Below the pieces are notes generated by a model. It was not told the origin of the DNA, did not search any database, and saw only the letters and a program-made list of their open reading frames with translations. The position numbers and the translations under genes were made by a program. Below, piece by piece: positions 31,795-46,000 of a stretch of 64,000 nt of DNA. Source of the stretch: Adineta ricciae (taxonomy: Eukaryota; Rotifera; Eurotatoria; Adinetida; Adinetidae); assembly GCA_905250025.1 (NCBI GenBank), contig CAJNOJ010000291.1, positions 1 through 64,000 on the forward strand, in the 5' to 3' direction. Position 1 is the stretch's first letter, and each line of letters begins with the position of its first letter.

Positions 31795-34700
31795 GTTGCA
31801 AAGACCTTTGTTTGTCCATAATAGAGCCAACCGGTGGTACTCATACCCCAGGCTGCCGAGGGTACGCTTGGATTCTCATATCCTATAGTATGCGGGTATC
31901 CTCCAATCCTTACGTACTATATTATGAACTAGCCTAATTTTCTCCAAATATCGAAAAAATTCATCCTTGATCGCACTAAGGAGCTGTTAGTTAGGTCTCG
32001 AAAGAAAATAAAGATCGAGTTGAAATTTTGGGCACAGTTTCGTCTCATCAAGATTACATTCGAGCTAGAAGATGAGTTCAAACAAATATACTATTGGTGA
32101 ATTACAGTGGAAATGTTCATACTTTCTATACTCATAATGAAGGAAAGTACGTTTGTCTGCGAGTCTGTTCGGTATACTTTGACTTTATAAGAAAATTACC
32201 GTTACGAAACTTTCTACAGTGACTACATGGGTCTGAGGAAACGTCAGTATGGAGTTCAAAGCGCCAGCAAGAGTCAAAAAGGGGTGTCTGGGTGAATCCC
32301 ATCTAGATAACCCTTCAGTTAATCATTACTTTGTGTAACAGCTACTGTCGCTAAACTTTCCATGGTAATTAGACAAATTCAAAGAAAGATCAATATATTT
32401 TTAGAATAATTCACAGTGCTCAGTAGAATATGTGGCTGAATTAGGTTAGACGAATCTCACGCACTCTCACACTCTGGTTATTCCTTTATGGGGACGACTA
32501 CTATTATCGAGCTTTTCATGGTAACTGCTCATATCTGAAAAAATTCCAATATAACGCTAGAATTATTTTAGCAAAGATTAATGAAAAGCTGAGACGAGCG
32601 CTGTTCGGTTCGGATCAATTTTAGATATTTCGATTTTCATTCATTTGATTATTAATTTGAATTGATTTCACTTAAACGGTTATCTATACGAATCAGAGCA
32701 TCGCACGGCCTGAGCCGGTTGAAAAAATATTTTTGACACCAAACAGAATAAAAGAAAGTAAAATAATATTGTCTTTAATGCGACTCCCTATCTTTTTTCA
32801 GCTTTTGTGAACGTAAATGAAGTATAGTAATATATTCCTGTGTAGTAGTTCGTCTCATCGAAAACTTTATTCCTGAAATATCAAATTTGCTTTTTTTCTA
32901 TTATAAAGACTGTCATCTAGCATAGCCGCTTTGTATCCATTTTGTTGATAATTCATACATATACTATGAAGACCTGCACTCATTGCAATACTATCTGTCT
33001 CAATCAAAACCTTTCCGTAAAAAGTACAAAGAAAAAAATTCTATCAGATAGTTACGATTAATACTATACGGTTCAAAATTGAATCACACTGGTAGAGCTA
33101 GGATTAAATTTTATTTTTCAAATTTGTTTTCACGAAAAGTGTCATCGTGTGGCCATTGACTAAGGACGAACATGAAAAAATGACCTTTTTAACTTCTACT
33201 CACTCCTATCCAGACTTGTGCTCTGTTTGCCGATCCGTAACCTTGATTCTAAAAATATATTTTTTTCAAAAATTATCGAAAAAAAATTAAAAAGTTGAAA
33301 AACGTAAAAAAGTGTGCGCGTGTCCGGATGCGTTCAACTTCTATCCCTTTCTGTCTAATCCTGTTCGTTTTCCAAGCGCCCTAGACATTCCCTTTTCTCA
33401 GACGTTCTTGTTGAGTGGTCTCCATTTAAAGAAGTTTCATTTTCATGTAGAAAATGGAAGTCTGATGAATACAGTGGTTACTATGAAACTCGCAATGCGT
33501 TTATGGATGTTGAAAAAGTTATATGGTAGGATGAACCACCCATAGATAGCCATGGGTCAACTTTAAGGGGCAGGGAACCTTCTAAACATGCTCTCGAGTT
33601 ATGTCAGTTTGTAGAGACAATGCCCAAGGATAAGAATATTATGATAGCTTTTGAGTTAGATCAGATTTTTAAGAGTAATAATGTATGCAAAAACTCGAAA
33701 ACTCGGTTTTTACATGTGCTTTGTAAGACCCTTTTTTAGTCGAGGAAATAATTCCTTGTTTCCAATTTTCTTCGTTTTCGAATTAAATCATACACCAATC
33801 GGTAGAGCTTGACTTGCTCTACAAAATGACACACATGGGATCTTTCCATAGTTCTATAGTGCCACCCGAAAAGTCCAAATACACAATTTTCAGATATAAA
33901 GCTAAAAATTTGTCGATGGTTTTTTAAGAAAATATCCATTCTATTTGTCAACCTGAAAAAACCAATAGACTCATTTTGTAGCCTGTTTAACTCTGAATCG
34001 AATCATAAACTTGATTTTATCGAACGACATACTATAGTCAAGAAAAATAATGTCAAGACCATTCATCACCAATTCTGTCTTTAGTTCAGTTACTACACAG
34101 AAAATAAAAGACCTCTATTATTTACCTGACTGAGAGGAGCATGTACACAAAAACCTCGAGTTCTTGTATTAACAGTGGTTTTTTCGAAAGATAGGCAAAA
34201 AATGATGTTAATCATCAGTTTTCAAATTTATATTTTGCACCGCTAGAACATTTTGTAGAGACATCCAATATGATTCGACGCAGAATCAAATGGGCTACAA
34301 AGTGCTGTGTGGATATTTTTGGCAATCCATTTCTCACTAGACTATTTGGACCAAATACTGTATATCAATGGAATTGTGAAAATGCAAAAAATAGTATATT
34401 TAGGTTTTTTCCCCCGATATCAAGAAAGGATAAATGTGCTATACATACAGGTTGGCACAGTGAGTCAAGCTCTTTCGATTGGTATATGATTGGATTTGTG
34501 CAGAGAAATAGTTACATGAAAAAAATTGAAAAAACTAAGAAAGCCAGTTGTGCTTATTTTTCTAGGATAATTTTTTTCGGGCATTAAGTGTCATATTTCT
34601 TAACTCTCTGTAAGCAAATCTTTATATCGTAATATTTTGGATTTATATATAGGCCAATAAAGCCTAAGTTCATATTAAGTCAGATTCCAATCCTACCTAA

Positions 34701-34870
34701 CCACACGTTTTGACTTATATGAAATCAAGATGATTCGAAATGTGTGTTTTTCTAATTCTTATCTTTTCAACGGATAGCACTTTTTATGATGTTATATTAA
34801 AGGACGTTAATTGTTTTGGAGGTGTCAATAATAATATCGTATTGTTGTTTAGACAGTTTCCTTTAATATT
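31795..34870. other. No gene supported
   Basis: Low-complexity AT-rich sequence. The longest open frame (34270-34587) has no recognisable content. The upstream control region of the next gene should lie at its right end. An acceptor-like GTTGTTTAG precedes 34853, so an upstream exon is possible. Confidence 0.45.
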
Positions 34871-37016
34871 ATGATTCTCGAAACTCTTTCCAAATGGATA
34901 TATGAAAAGGTATCCAATTACAATCTGTTCATGCTCGAAGAAAATGATTATGATGAAGATGATGGTCTCAATGATCCAGCTATTGTTCTTAAGCATCAAA
35001 AGTACAAAACTCGGTTGTACATTGTACTTTTCATAGGTAAATATGACATACAATATATTATCCTAGTCTTAGAATTTCCTATCACAAAGATTCAATTTTT
35101 GTTTCACCTACAAACTAATTAAGCTCGTTTTCTTTATTATTTCTGAATCAAATCATAATATTCAAATGAAAACTTAAACTTCCATATGCATGTTTATTTG
35201 GATGGTCAAAGCCATTTTTCGAGACTTGCAATATAGTTTAAAAAATCAGCAATATTATCATATAAAGTTCTTTAACTTGAACCAAAATTTATTCAATTGT
35301 CATAGTAAACTCGATCCTTCTTAAAGAAAATTACGAATAAGAAAAGATTTCATTAAATACTACAAATAATTAGTAAAATAAAGTAATATTCTCTGCTTTA
35401 GTATGTCTGTATATCCTGTTCTATTCGAATGTAGTGAAAATTGAATCGAAAACCGTTGTTGTTTATAATATAACACTGGATATTTTTGACGGTCTATCTT
35501 TTAAATACGGTCAAAATCTATTATGTCCATGCACAACAACCACAATACCATTAGAAAATTTTGTTTCTAACGATATTTCAATACATCCTGTGTGTCAAAG
35601 TTATTTCATTGATAGCGAATGGATTGATGGATTGTATTTTAAAAACGCAAGTTCTTTTGTCAATTGGGATTTTCGAAAGACAGCCTATTCACAGGTTTGT
35701 CACAATTCTATTCTGTTAAAATTTTTCTAGTATATTAGGTATAGAAGAATATTTGGAACAGCGAAATGAGTAAATTCGACCACGACGGTCGTTTTCAGTA
35801 ATTGACGTCACGAAACTCTTTTTGTCACCTGTGGCAGTTCAAAGAAGGTTTGATAAAGAGTTTGTATCATTCAGAGAGTGAAAAGGGATTTTTGAATGAA
35901 ATTTCATCAGACGATTTTTTACTAGTCAAACACTATCAAATTTTTCAGAACTTCTTTCTAGATTCAGATAGAGATCTATATCACGATACGTAAAGAACTC
36001 TTCTTGAAATCAAGAGCATCGTCATTTCTTTTCTGTCGTCATCTATTCCTATTTACACTATGAGATATTGTATTCTATCATTTCTTAAAAACATGAATTT
36101 CCCTTTCATTTAGTTCAAAATTTTATCACAGTTCTGTTCGCTTGCGAAAGAAACTATTATTCAAATTCAACAAAATGTGAACAAAACTCAATTTATTACC
36201 ATTGAACTTCTTTCTAAATTACAAGTTGAACTAGAAGTAGATGCTCACGTTCAATTTCACAAGAACATTGCACTTGGTCAAATGATTTCATTCTTGAATT
36301 ATTTGAAAACAACAATCACTGGAAATAATTTTGTTTCAGCTCTTGGTACCAATCATATCTTCAGCGTAGAAAGTGGCATGACAAATACTCATCGTGCATT
36401 TTCACAAGCACTAACTCTTGCGATTTCCGAGCTAAGTGTAGTAGATCCGTGTGGTGTATATGGTTTCACAATGGCAACTGCTTTCACTTCATTATCAATT
36501 GATGAAATATATATAAGCGTTGGCCCGATGATAGCTATACGAGACATTCCCAACAGTACTTCAATCGTTGACGGCTTCTTTACATCATGTACTCCTTTCG
36601 AATCAATCTTGGAAAGTACATTAGATTGCTTATACCAAACTGAATGTCTTATATGGTTGTCTAGTTACTTTCCAAAATTGAAACAAGTTCGTATATTATA
36701 GTTTTGTATTTGCTAAATATTCTCTTTCTTTAGAATAGAAACTGGAGTGATTCGATTTTAATTTCGGAACATGAAAATATTTCTGTCTATAATTATTTGA
36801 ACATTCTTTTTATCTCAAATGAGTCATGCAATATAGATTATCCTACGTATTTTGATCAGTGTTCTCCATCACAATGTACATACAAAAGACAAAATTGGTC
36901 GAATTTATCTTATACAATTACTCTCTTCGTCAGTCTTTATAGTGGACTCACTATTATACTTCGTTTAGTGGCGTCATTTTTCATAGAGATTTTCTTTAAA
37001 TTGAAACTTAATTCAA
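34871..37016 (+). other. Unit 1 of the array (TM-ectodomain-TM)
   Basis: About 438 residues from four exons. TM1 is assembled across the first splice (RLYIVLFI joined to VCLYILFYS). CPC, SESIL/ESTLDCLYQ and FDQCSPSQCTY mark the ectodomain. The second TM reads YTITLFVSLYSGLTIILR. If unspliced after 37016, translation ends at a TGA shortly after; a 51-base intron instead leads into unit 2. Confidence 0.7.
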
Positions 37017-40000
37017 GTAATGCAAATTATAACTCTTGATAATAACTCTGACACTTTTTAATTTTAGATCATGAAAATACAAATGCCTTCAAACTGATTC
37101 GATCAGTAAAAATATTAAATTTATTTAAAAATATTAATGATCGAACAGAAAGTAGTATCAGACAACAAAAACTTATCACCCGAGTTTATTTAATTTTATT
37201 ATTTGGTAAAGCAATTATTATTATTGATTTTTTGCTTTTTCTCAAGATTAATGTATGCATTCACGTAGAAATACTTTGACTCTTAGTTTGGAATATAACA
37301 TATCTTCTAAATATGATGATTTCTTAGATCATTTTGAGAAATAGAAAAGAATAAGATGACGGTTTAAGATGAATAGTAGAATATTGAACTCCTAATTGAC
37401 AAATACTCTACTCATTATTCTATACAAGAAATCTGTTTCAAACTAGAAAACTGCAGGATTTTTGCAACATATATATATATATATATATATATTTGTTTCT
37501 GTTCCATATTAGGTTCAATATGTATTCTGTGTCTGTTTACAACATTGAACAATGAAATAGTGATAATATCAATGCCAAATCCTTCGTTCACAACTTACAA
37601 TTCATTCGAAAGGATACATTCAGTAGCATTGCAATGTCCATGTTCAAATAAAACAATATCTCAACAAACATTTATGTCATTCTCTCCAACTTTTCATCAA
37701 ATTTGTTCAAGTGTTTTCGTTAGTGACAGTTGGATAATAATATTACAAGCTCAAATAACTACTGAACTGAATGATTGGCGTAGGAAAGCATTTGAGGAAT
37801 TTCGATTATTATCTCAGCTTTGCCAACTAGCTAATAAAACGATTAATTATAGTATAAATAGATTTCTTTCACAAGTCTTTATTGCTTCTTCTGTAATGAA
37901 TGAGAATGACTTTAATGAACAAATGTATGCAAGTATCGATCAATTTTATCAATCAACATTGTACAACTTTGATATTCAAAAAGATATCATGCGTCTTATT
38001 CTACAAGTTGATCACTTTTATCTGGATTCAGTGCAATGGGAACAGAGCAATGGAAATCCTGATCTAGTCGTAAATACAATAACAAATAAGACAAATAATT
38101 ATTCAACACGATATGTATGTTATATTTTTTCTATAACAGTCTCGGGCCTAGGATTTTCGAGCGAGGGTAGCAGATTTTTATATAAGATCAATATTCACTG
38201 TAAGCGGTAACTCTAACTGTAAGAAACAGAAAAACATTGATGAACTTTGCGAAAATTTATGCAAAAACTTCGCTGTTTTTGGTAAATTTTTCATCAATTT
38301 AAAGATCATTTCTCAACATTACCAGAAATAGCCAAGAACTAGCGAAGAAAAAAAATCAAAACTTTCCAAGATTGAAGACAGCGACGTTTAGCTTTTTGAA
38401 ATTCTCAGAAAAATTTTTAAATATTCAAATGGTTTTTAATGAGTTTCGAAGGGATTTTTCACAATTTCCTCAAGTTTTGAAGATTTTCGGAAAACTTTTA
38501 GGAAATTTTCTAGAAACTTTTTCATAATTTTGAACGTTTTTTTTTAAATCTTTTTAAAATGCTGATAAACTAGGGAGCAAAACAACAAATTTTCTAAGTA
38601 TTAGAGAGAGGAGGAGGGCAACTACCCTTCTCGACCTTTAAATCCACTACTATTCTATAAATATTTGAGCATCGGAAATATTCACATTACTCAAAATAAA
38701 AATTTCAAAGAAAAATAAAAAGACTTCACTAATTTCACAAGTAGCGCTCGTCGTGCCGACTCACTTAATCTTCGACTGTGGAGAACAGATATTTTTGCCG
38801 TGTCGCAATTGTGAGACAAATTGATCTAACAGTTTTAAATACGAAGAAACAATACAAATGTTTTTGCGTAGATATATTTAGTAACTTTCGAAAACAAAAC
38901 ACCGAAGTTTTTTATAAAAAAACATTTGAATTGTTTCTTCGTATTTAAAACTGTTAGATCAATTTGTCTCACAATTGCGACACGGCAAAAATACCTGTTT
39001 TCCACAGTCGAGGGTTAAGTGAGTCGGCACGACGAGCGCTACTTGTGTTTAGTGAAATACTTATGAAAAATGATTTTAAACTCTCGATATTGAAAGCATC
39101 TTTAGCATGACTTAACAGAAATCATATGATTGTATGAGACAGAGTCTTCAAATCGGAGCGTCAGGATATTGTAGGATAAGTCAAAGATCGTTCATTTCTG
39201 TGTTATAAGTTTGGTATACCACCACTTTTAAGCAGATTACTTATGGTCTTGACTCTAAAATGATCACGAGATATACAACGAATATACTTCTCTTTGGGAT
39301 TTGCAGTAATAAAACACGTAACTAAATTATGACTTCTGCAGATAAGATTCATCATTTTCTATGCTTATGCGTACTTCATACATGAGTATGAATAGCTGTA
39401 TTATCAGGAATTTCGCGCTTGTATTCCTAGACGACATTTTCATACGAATATTTGAAAAACTATTTACTTGAGTGAAGGGGAAAACACAGACAAAATGATT
39501 AACAAAATTGGATCCAGATTTATAATCCATCATCACCAATTTTTTTCGACGGACTGTTAGAGGGAAATCAGTTGTATACCTTTGCATAATTCTTATAGCA
39601 CTCAGTGAAGCGCAAACATATAACAAATCATACAAGCGACCAAGTTATTTTATTTGGTCTTTTTTGGGTCAGATAGAGAACCATCTTCAACAACCTACGC
39701 CATATCTTCATCGGATGTTTCGTGCGCCTTTGAACTCATCTTCTACGGCGCTCTTTTGGCCTCGTCTGGCATCTCCTACCAACCTACAGCCTCTACACCC
39801 CATCCAAATCATCTTTCATGAAGTTTTGAACATTTCGAAAAAAATGTTTTTTTGTGACCCTTGACCCTGACACAAACAGACAAACATACAAACTATTTTT
39901 TTTCATATGACCCTCCTTTCAGTCAAAGAAATTATTTGTGATTACCTTATTGAGACGAGTACAAAATAGAAATGTACGGTTTCAGTGAACATCAAAACTG

Positions 40001-43000
40001 ATATTATTTGACACACCGATCCGAGTCACTGTTCGGTGAGTTACTGATAAACTAACTTCATTCAATTATCTTTTTCACATCGCAATTGATATCAGGAATA
40101 CTATCATTTCTAGAAACGCATTCATAGAAAAATATCGAGTCCGAGAAAAGTATATTCAACGTTTTTTTTTTTTGGTAACAAAGCTTTATTCGTGTAACCA
40201 TACTGCATAGACAAGAGAATCAACGGTTAGTTGTTACACGAAAGCTGGACACGAGAAAAACGAAAGAAGAAAGGACCCATGACGTATGTCTTTTGTCCTA
40301 GTAAAAGAAGCGTGAGAAAAAAAAACATGGAGAAAAAGAGGTTTCTGTATGATAGTGGTGTGCGTCTGTGATGTATCATGAAAGGAAAAAGAAGTTGAAG
40401 GAAAGGAAAGAGAATTGAAACGGTTTCAGTTTAATCGCCAAATAGATTGAATCGTTTTCGTATTGTATATGAGAACGAGTGAAAGATTCGGCAAACACTT
40501 CGATTCTATCCGATATTACATATGGAAAGGAGAAAACGGTTTAGCTGGAAACGAAAGAATAAGCATATACATTGCATACTTTACATACTACATATAGAAA
40601 AGAGTAACAGAATTGGCTAGACGAAAGAATCGTTAGTTTCGTTGACTCGATTCGATATTACATATGAAAGGAAGACAGAACGAGAAAGAAGATCGAACGA
40701 ATAGTTAACTGGATGTATATATTCAACGTTGTTTTTTATCTTCGCATTCTATGCAACACGTATAATCGGTGCACGAAAATAACATGCAGAGATATTCACT
40801 TTGATTCTCTAGTCTTCTAAGTGAAAAATGAAGAGAAAACATGACGAGTGAGTTACTTGTGTAAGTGCAATCGAGGAAAATGCTTGGGTGAAAAAAAAGA
40901 ATACAATAACAAAAGACAGACAACACCGAATGGATAATGCGTCTCAAGCAGTAAAATGACAAAATCTGTAGAATAAAGAGATCACCTTGGAATACAGTTC
41001 AGCGACCGACGAATAATATTTCTTGTTAACCGCATAATTTACTTATCAGCTGGTATTATATTATCGAATGAAGATGTTTTGTCCCGTAATATTTATCGTT
41101 CAGATGTCAGATTATACTAAACGTCTGTCACGAACGATACTATATATATAAAGAAAATATCGATGTATCAGTGATTCACCGAACGCCGAATTGGATCAGC
41201 ATGTCAATTAATATCAGTTTCGATTAGACATGCACCAAATCTAAATGCAGTTCTAAAGTTGGATCTGACTGAATTTGATCTGAGCTCAATTTAAATAATA
41301 ATAAGTGTTTTTCGATAATTAGATGAAGTTATATTGTCAGACTGAGTTTTCTTCCTAATATGTCTCTTAAATTGATGAAACTGCCCAATAAGTAATTAAC
41401 ATAGTTAATACCACCTGAGATACCAATAATAGTTGCGTAGAAGGGGTAACTTATTCTGGAACAAAAGCAATTTTGTAATTATTCCCTCGGGTGAAAGGAG
41501 GTTTTCACGAAAAAGGTGAGGTGGAAAACTACAATTCGTTTGTCTGTCGCGGGTCAAAGGTCAATCCAAAGAAAAAACTCTACTGAACCGTATATCTGAA
41601 ATCGAGGCCTCACGATCCAATCTTAGGTCCTCAAGTCCTATCCTATGGAGGTATCCATGAGTCGTCAAGGTGTATATAGTTGGGTTACTGATCATTTCTC
41701 TGCTCATGTGAAAATGATTTCTAATGAGATCTAAGGAACACTGACTCGCATAAACAGTGAAATTAGTTTTCGTTAAACTTTTTCCATCGACTGTAAGGAG
41801 AATCATGTGACTCCTTCACTAATGAAATTTGATAGCAAGTTCGGATAGCAGAAGACTGCTCCGGGTGATTTCCCCTGATATAGCAGTAATAAAAATCAAC
41901 CAGATTTGTATTCAAAACATATATATAATAGTGTCTTATTTAATGGCATTTATGGTACCATGAAAAATAGATAGATATAGTTGAAGATGATAAGATCATG
42001 ACGACCGCTCTTAGAAAGTTATCGTTTCTTTTGGGCAGTGATTATCAGTTGGAAACGTCTGGTAAAGTAGAATAACGGTAATAGTGCTCAAGTTCGTTTC
42101 CAAACGTATCCGAAGAATAAGAACCATCCTCGAAAAATTATTTCTGAGGGTACGTTACTGTATTTTTGTATGAAGATGTTCGTAAAGACTATTGCGTATT
42201 GACCTGGCTATTCAGTCCAGGGTGGAGCGAGTAAGCCTCGATGAGTGTTATTTATTAGTTAACAGCAGAGCAAATAATCCATTTTCTACCTGTTTGAATG
42301 CTATTGTATTATAATTTGTACATATGTCAGTTATATATACTATACAGTTTGTGACTATTTGTCGTATGTAAATTGATTAGATTTTGCTCAATATTACTAG
42401 AATATAATCAAGTATAGATTTAAATTAATAATAATATATAATGTTCGAAATTTTTGAGATGTCACTACTTTTCGTATGAAAAATGCCACGTTTCTCGCTG
42501 GAGATACTGCGCATGTTCAAACTTCTTGAACGTATGACGCCAGTCTATTTCTTTCATCAGTTAGTATGGAGATATAAGTCTGAATTGTTTGATTCTTAGA
42601 TGAAATTTATTCAAAATGAAATCTCACAAATCGATTCTACATCGATCAAATGCGTCTGTGCTATAAATCCGAATTGTATACGTCCAGCCATTATCGTATC
42701 CCCTGGTATATACTACAAAGTGTTTGACAATCTCACTTATAACGTGCCCGGTTGGATTCGCGCCTGCCAAGTTATTGATTCTCTTTTACTGTCGACACTT
42801 GAATGGTTATATATTGATTCAGTGTCGTTTCCGTTTTTTATGTATGCTCTGGGCGTTATGAATAAACAGTACGTTAGTGTTATAAAAAGTCCATTAGATA
42901 ATAAGCCTATCGTTTACAATTCATCAATGAGCCGTTTTCCTCCCAACACATCGAATTCAATAATCGTGAAAGAAATTATGGTTGAACAATGGAATCACTC

Positions 43001-46000
43001 TTTATCGTATCAACGCTTTTATGAAACTTGTGCACCAATGTATTGTTCTTATCCTAAAACTATTCGCAAGAACTCTTTTATTGAAGTGATCATAACAATA
43101 ATGTCGATGATGGGTGGTATCGTGGCCTCATTGCGAATTTTAACACCTCCTATTGTCAAACTCATTCTGAGATTGGTGACGCGAGCCAACCAAAATCCAA
43201 GAGAAATAGAACAAGGTAATAGTATATTTGCTCAAATTCAATATAATTGTAGTCTAACCTAACATATAAAGAATGAGCTACAAAGGATAGATTAAAAAAG
43301 TATTTTAACTCTTCGGGCTACGGTTTTTTAAGGTGGTTCTGTTACTTTTCGTTGTAAAAAGTTCATAATGACCTTTATTAGTTTATAGAAGTATTAAAAG
43401 TGTTTTAAAGTGATAATTTTCAAAACAGTCTATCACGCGAACTCAAGCGTTACACATTTTACTGGTAACGTGTTCCGCTAAACTTTTTCTCGCGTTTTCT
43501 TATGTAATTACAAACTAATCAAGCTCTTTATACAACTGTTTCTGATGCTATTCCTGGAGCTATAGATGGAAAATAACCTCTAATAACGTGTAAAGATCTA
43601 TCCGCGATAATAGGACGATTATTTATGTTTTGATCAGAGATGTTTAATTATATGATATTCTAAAATACTAATAAAAAACGAATTTTCAATCGGCTGTAAC
43701 TATACATATTCTAGTTCGTCATGGTTGTGTGAATCGGTTAAAGATGATGATGATAAAGTTAATTAAACTATTATGCACTAAATTAATTGAATTAAATATA
43801 TTCAAGTCACGTGATATTGGAGGTAATATTGATCGGATAACAGCGAAACGTTATGGTCAATGTGCTACTCGTCTTTATTTGGCCTTATTTCTAAGTGGCC
43901 TTATTATTCTCGTATTCTACACAGTTATTCATCCACATACTGTAATAAAAAATTTTAATAAGCCATTATTTAGTGATTACAATCATATAAGAGAAATCTA
44001 TGGTGATGAATTAAAGTGTTCATGTTCAAAGATAGCATCGAAATACAATCAATTCGTCGAAATCAAATCTGTACTTCATCCAGTAAGATAGAATTTGATA
44101 TTTTCAACAATTAAGATTAGAAATGTAATGATATTCTCTTTAATTGATATGTCTAGATTTGTGGAAAGGAATTTGTATCGGAAAAGTGGCGAATGGATTT
44201 AGTAAGTGGTCTTCACCCTAATTTAGCTGCATATGGAGACAGAGATTATCGTCGATTTCTTTCCGCTCATTTACAATATCTTCAAGGATTGTGTCAACTT
44301 TCGCAAAAATCAGTAGATAATACTATTAATGAATATGTCACATCGCTATTAGTCACGGTACAACTATTATCAGAAACTGATTTTCAGAACCAACTTAACG
44401 CCTCAATTGAACACAGTCGACTTAATGCTCCTCTCTTGTTTTCTCGTTGTCTCTTTTTCATTCAAAATAACTTTCGTGCAAATGCTTTTTTATCAATTTA
44501 TGGAACAGATTTCAAGTTTCCTATTGAAAGTCAAAGTTATACAGGATATTTATACGCAGAACCTGTAATCTATGATAATGGATGTTCTTGTGAAATGTCT
44601 TCAAACTGTACAACTCAAGCAACTTTTATTGAAACAGATTCATCTAAGATTATTTCTGTCCTTGGTATGAAAATGGGATGCACTCCAACTGAATCATTTC
44701 TTGCCTCGACTCTTGAATGTTTCTATAATCAATCATGCCTTGATTTTATTCAACAATATACAAACTATTCAAATTCTTTAACTCCACTTTCAACAACAAT
44801 TCTTAGTCGTTTCTCACAGAATACAACAATAACTGAACTTATCAGACACTTATTCATTGAGAAATGGTCGACAAAAATAAATTATTCATCATATTATGAA
44901 CAATGTTCGCCTTCACTGTGTTCTTATATCAGTGTCGAAAACTTTGATATAATCTATTCAATTACTGTTATATTAAGTATTCAAGGTGGTTTAACTATCG
45001 TTCTGAAATGGCTTTGTCCGAAACTCGTTCAAACTGGATCAAAGATATATCATTTTCGAAAGAAACGAATAACTTCTATTCATCCAAAGGATTCTCTTGC
45101 AATATCGTCCCAAGTGTCTACTAACAGAATTATTCAAAATACTACTTCGGTTGTTACAGAGAGACCGATAAATCTAGCATCACAGTAAATTATCTTTGCT
45201 TTCTTTTGAATTAGAGGTTTCTTTTTTCTTTAGAAATAATCTTATACCACATAATCGATTGTTTTTCAAGATAGTATTTGTAATAATTGTTTTATGCATG
45301 TTAGGAGGTATTGTTATGTTTTCAATTTATTATACTCGACAAGGTAAAAATAAAAGCCTTTTAAGATTATGTTTCTACAACCTAGATCCACCAATCCGAC
45401 ACCGCATCTTATAGGATCCAATGTCGGATTGGTGAATCTGGGAATGATAAATATCATTTAGAAAAAGAATATGAAATTTTGATTTATTTGTTTAATAGAT
45501 TTAACTACGGAAGTAACAATGACCGATAATTTAAACACAACAATAGGCACAATAATATCAACATCTATCGGAACATCAACAGGTTAGTTGACAAAACAAA
45601 ACATAGAGTTAGACATTTTCTAAAGATACGACAAGTGAAATAATGATAAGCATAAAGTGAAATATGTATTTCTATCATACTCTTTAGAGTCCATATGCCA
45701 ACCTAAATTTGACTATATATTTATTAATGCATCATGTTACTATTTTGACGATGTAGACGCGGCAATCGCTGTCGATGTAAATGCTGATGATAAATTCGAT
45801 GTAATATTTTACTGTCCTCCTGAACAGACATTGAATATATTACTTGGGAAAGGCAATAATGGTACATTTGAAAAACCGAACATCTATCCATTTGACAATA
45901 ATGCATTGGTTTCTCAAATTCTTTCTGGTGATGTCAACAATGATAGTCAAATCGATTTAATTTTAGTATATCGTATTAGTAGTGATGATCAATCTTATTT

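Larger units (their letters stand above)
38115..42599 (+). other. 4.5-kb intron with accumulated insertions
   Basis: GTATGT donor and TTCTTAG acceptor, phase 0. It contains a 332-bp palindrome (38725), a retroposed insert with target duplication (40151-40730) and a stretch near 39660-39900 that resembles generic repetitive DNA. All other introns read in this gene are under 500 bases. Confidence 0.6.
37068..43215 (+). other. Unit 2 of the array, split by a 4.5-kb intron
   Basis: Exons 37068-37205, 37513-38114 and 42600-43215. The first half has LQCPCSNK and HQICSSVF. The second half starts MKFIQNEI and has CVCAINPNC, FYETCAPMYCSY and a TM with MMGGIVASLR. The two halves are phase 0 on both sides of the intron and together match the full length of unit 3. 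Confidence 0.65.

Noticed and set aside
34270-34587. 105-residue plus-strand frame upstream of the three-unit gene
   Set aside because: No similarity to the unit family or any family I recognise, and no splice link to 34871.
35802-35993. 63-residue frame inside an intron of unit 1
   Set aside because: Lies wholly between a matched donor and acceptor of the gene and has no recognisable content.
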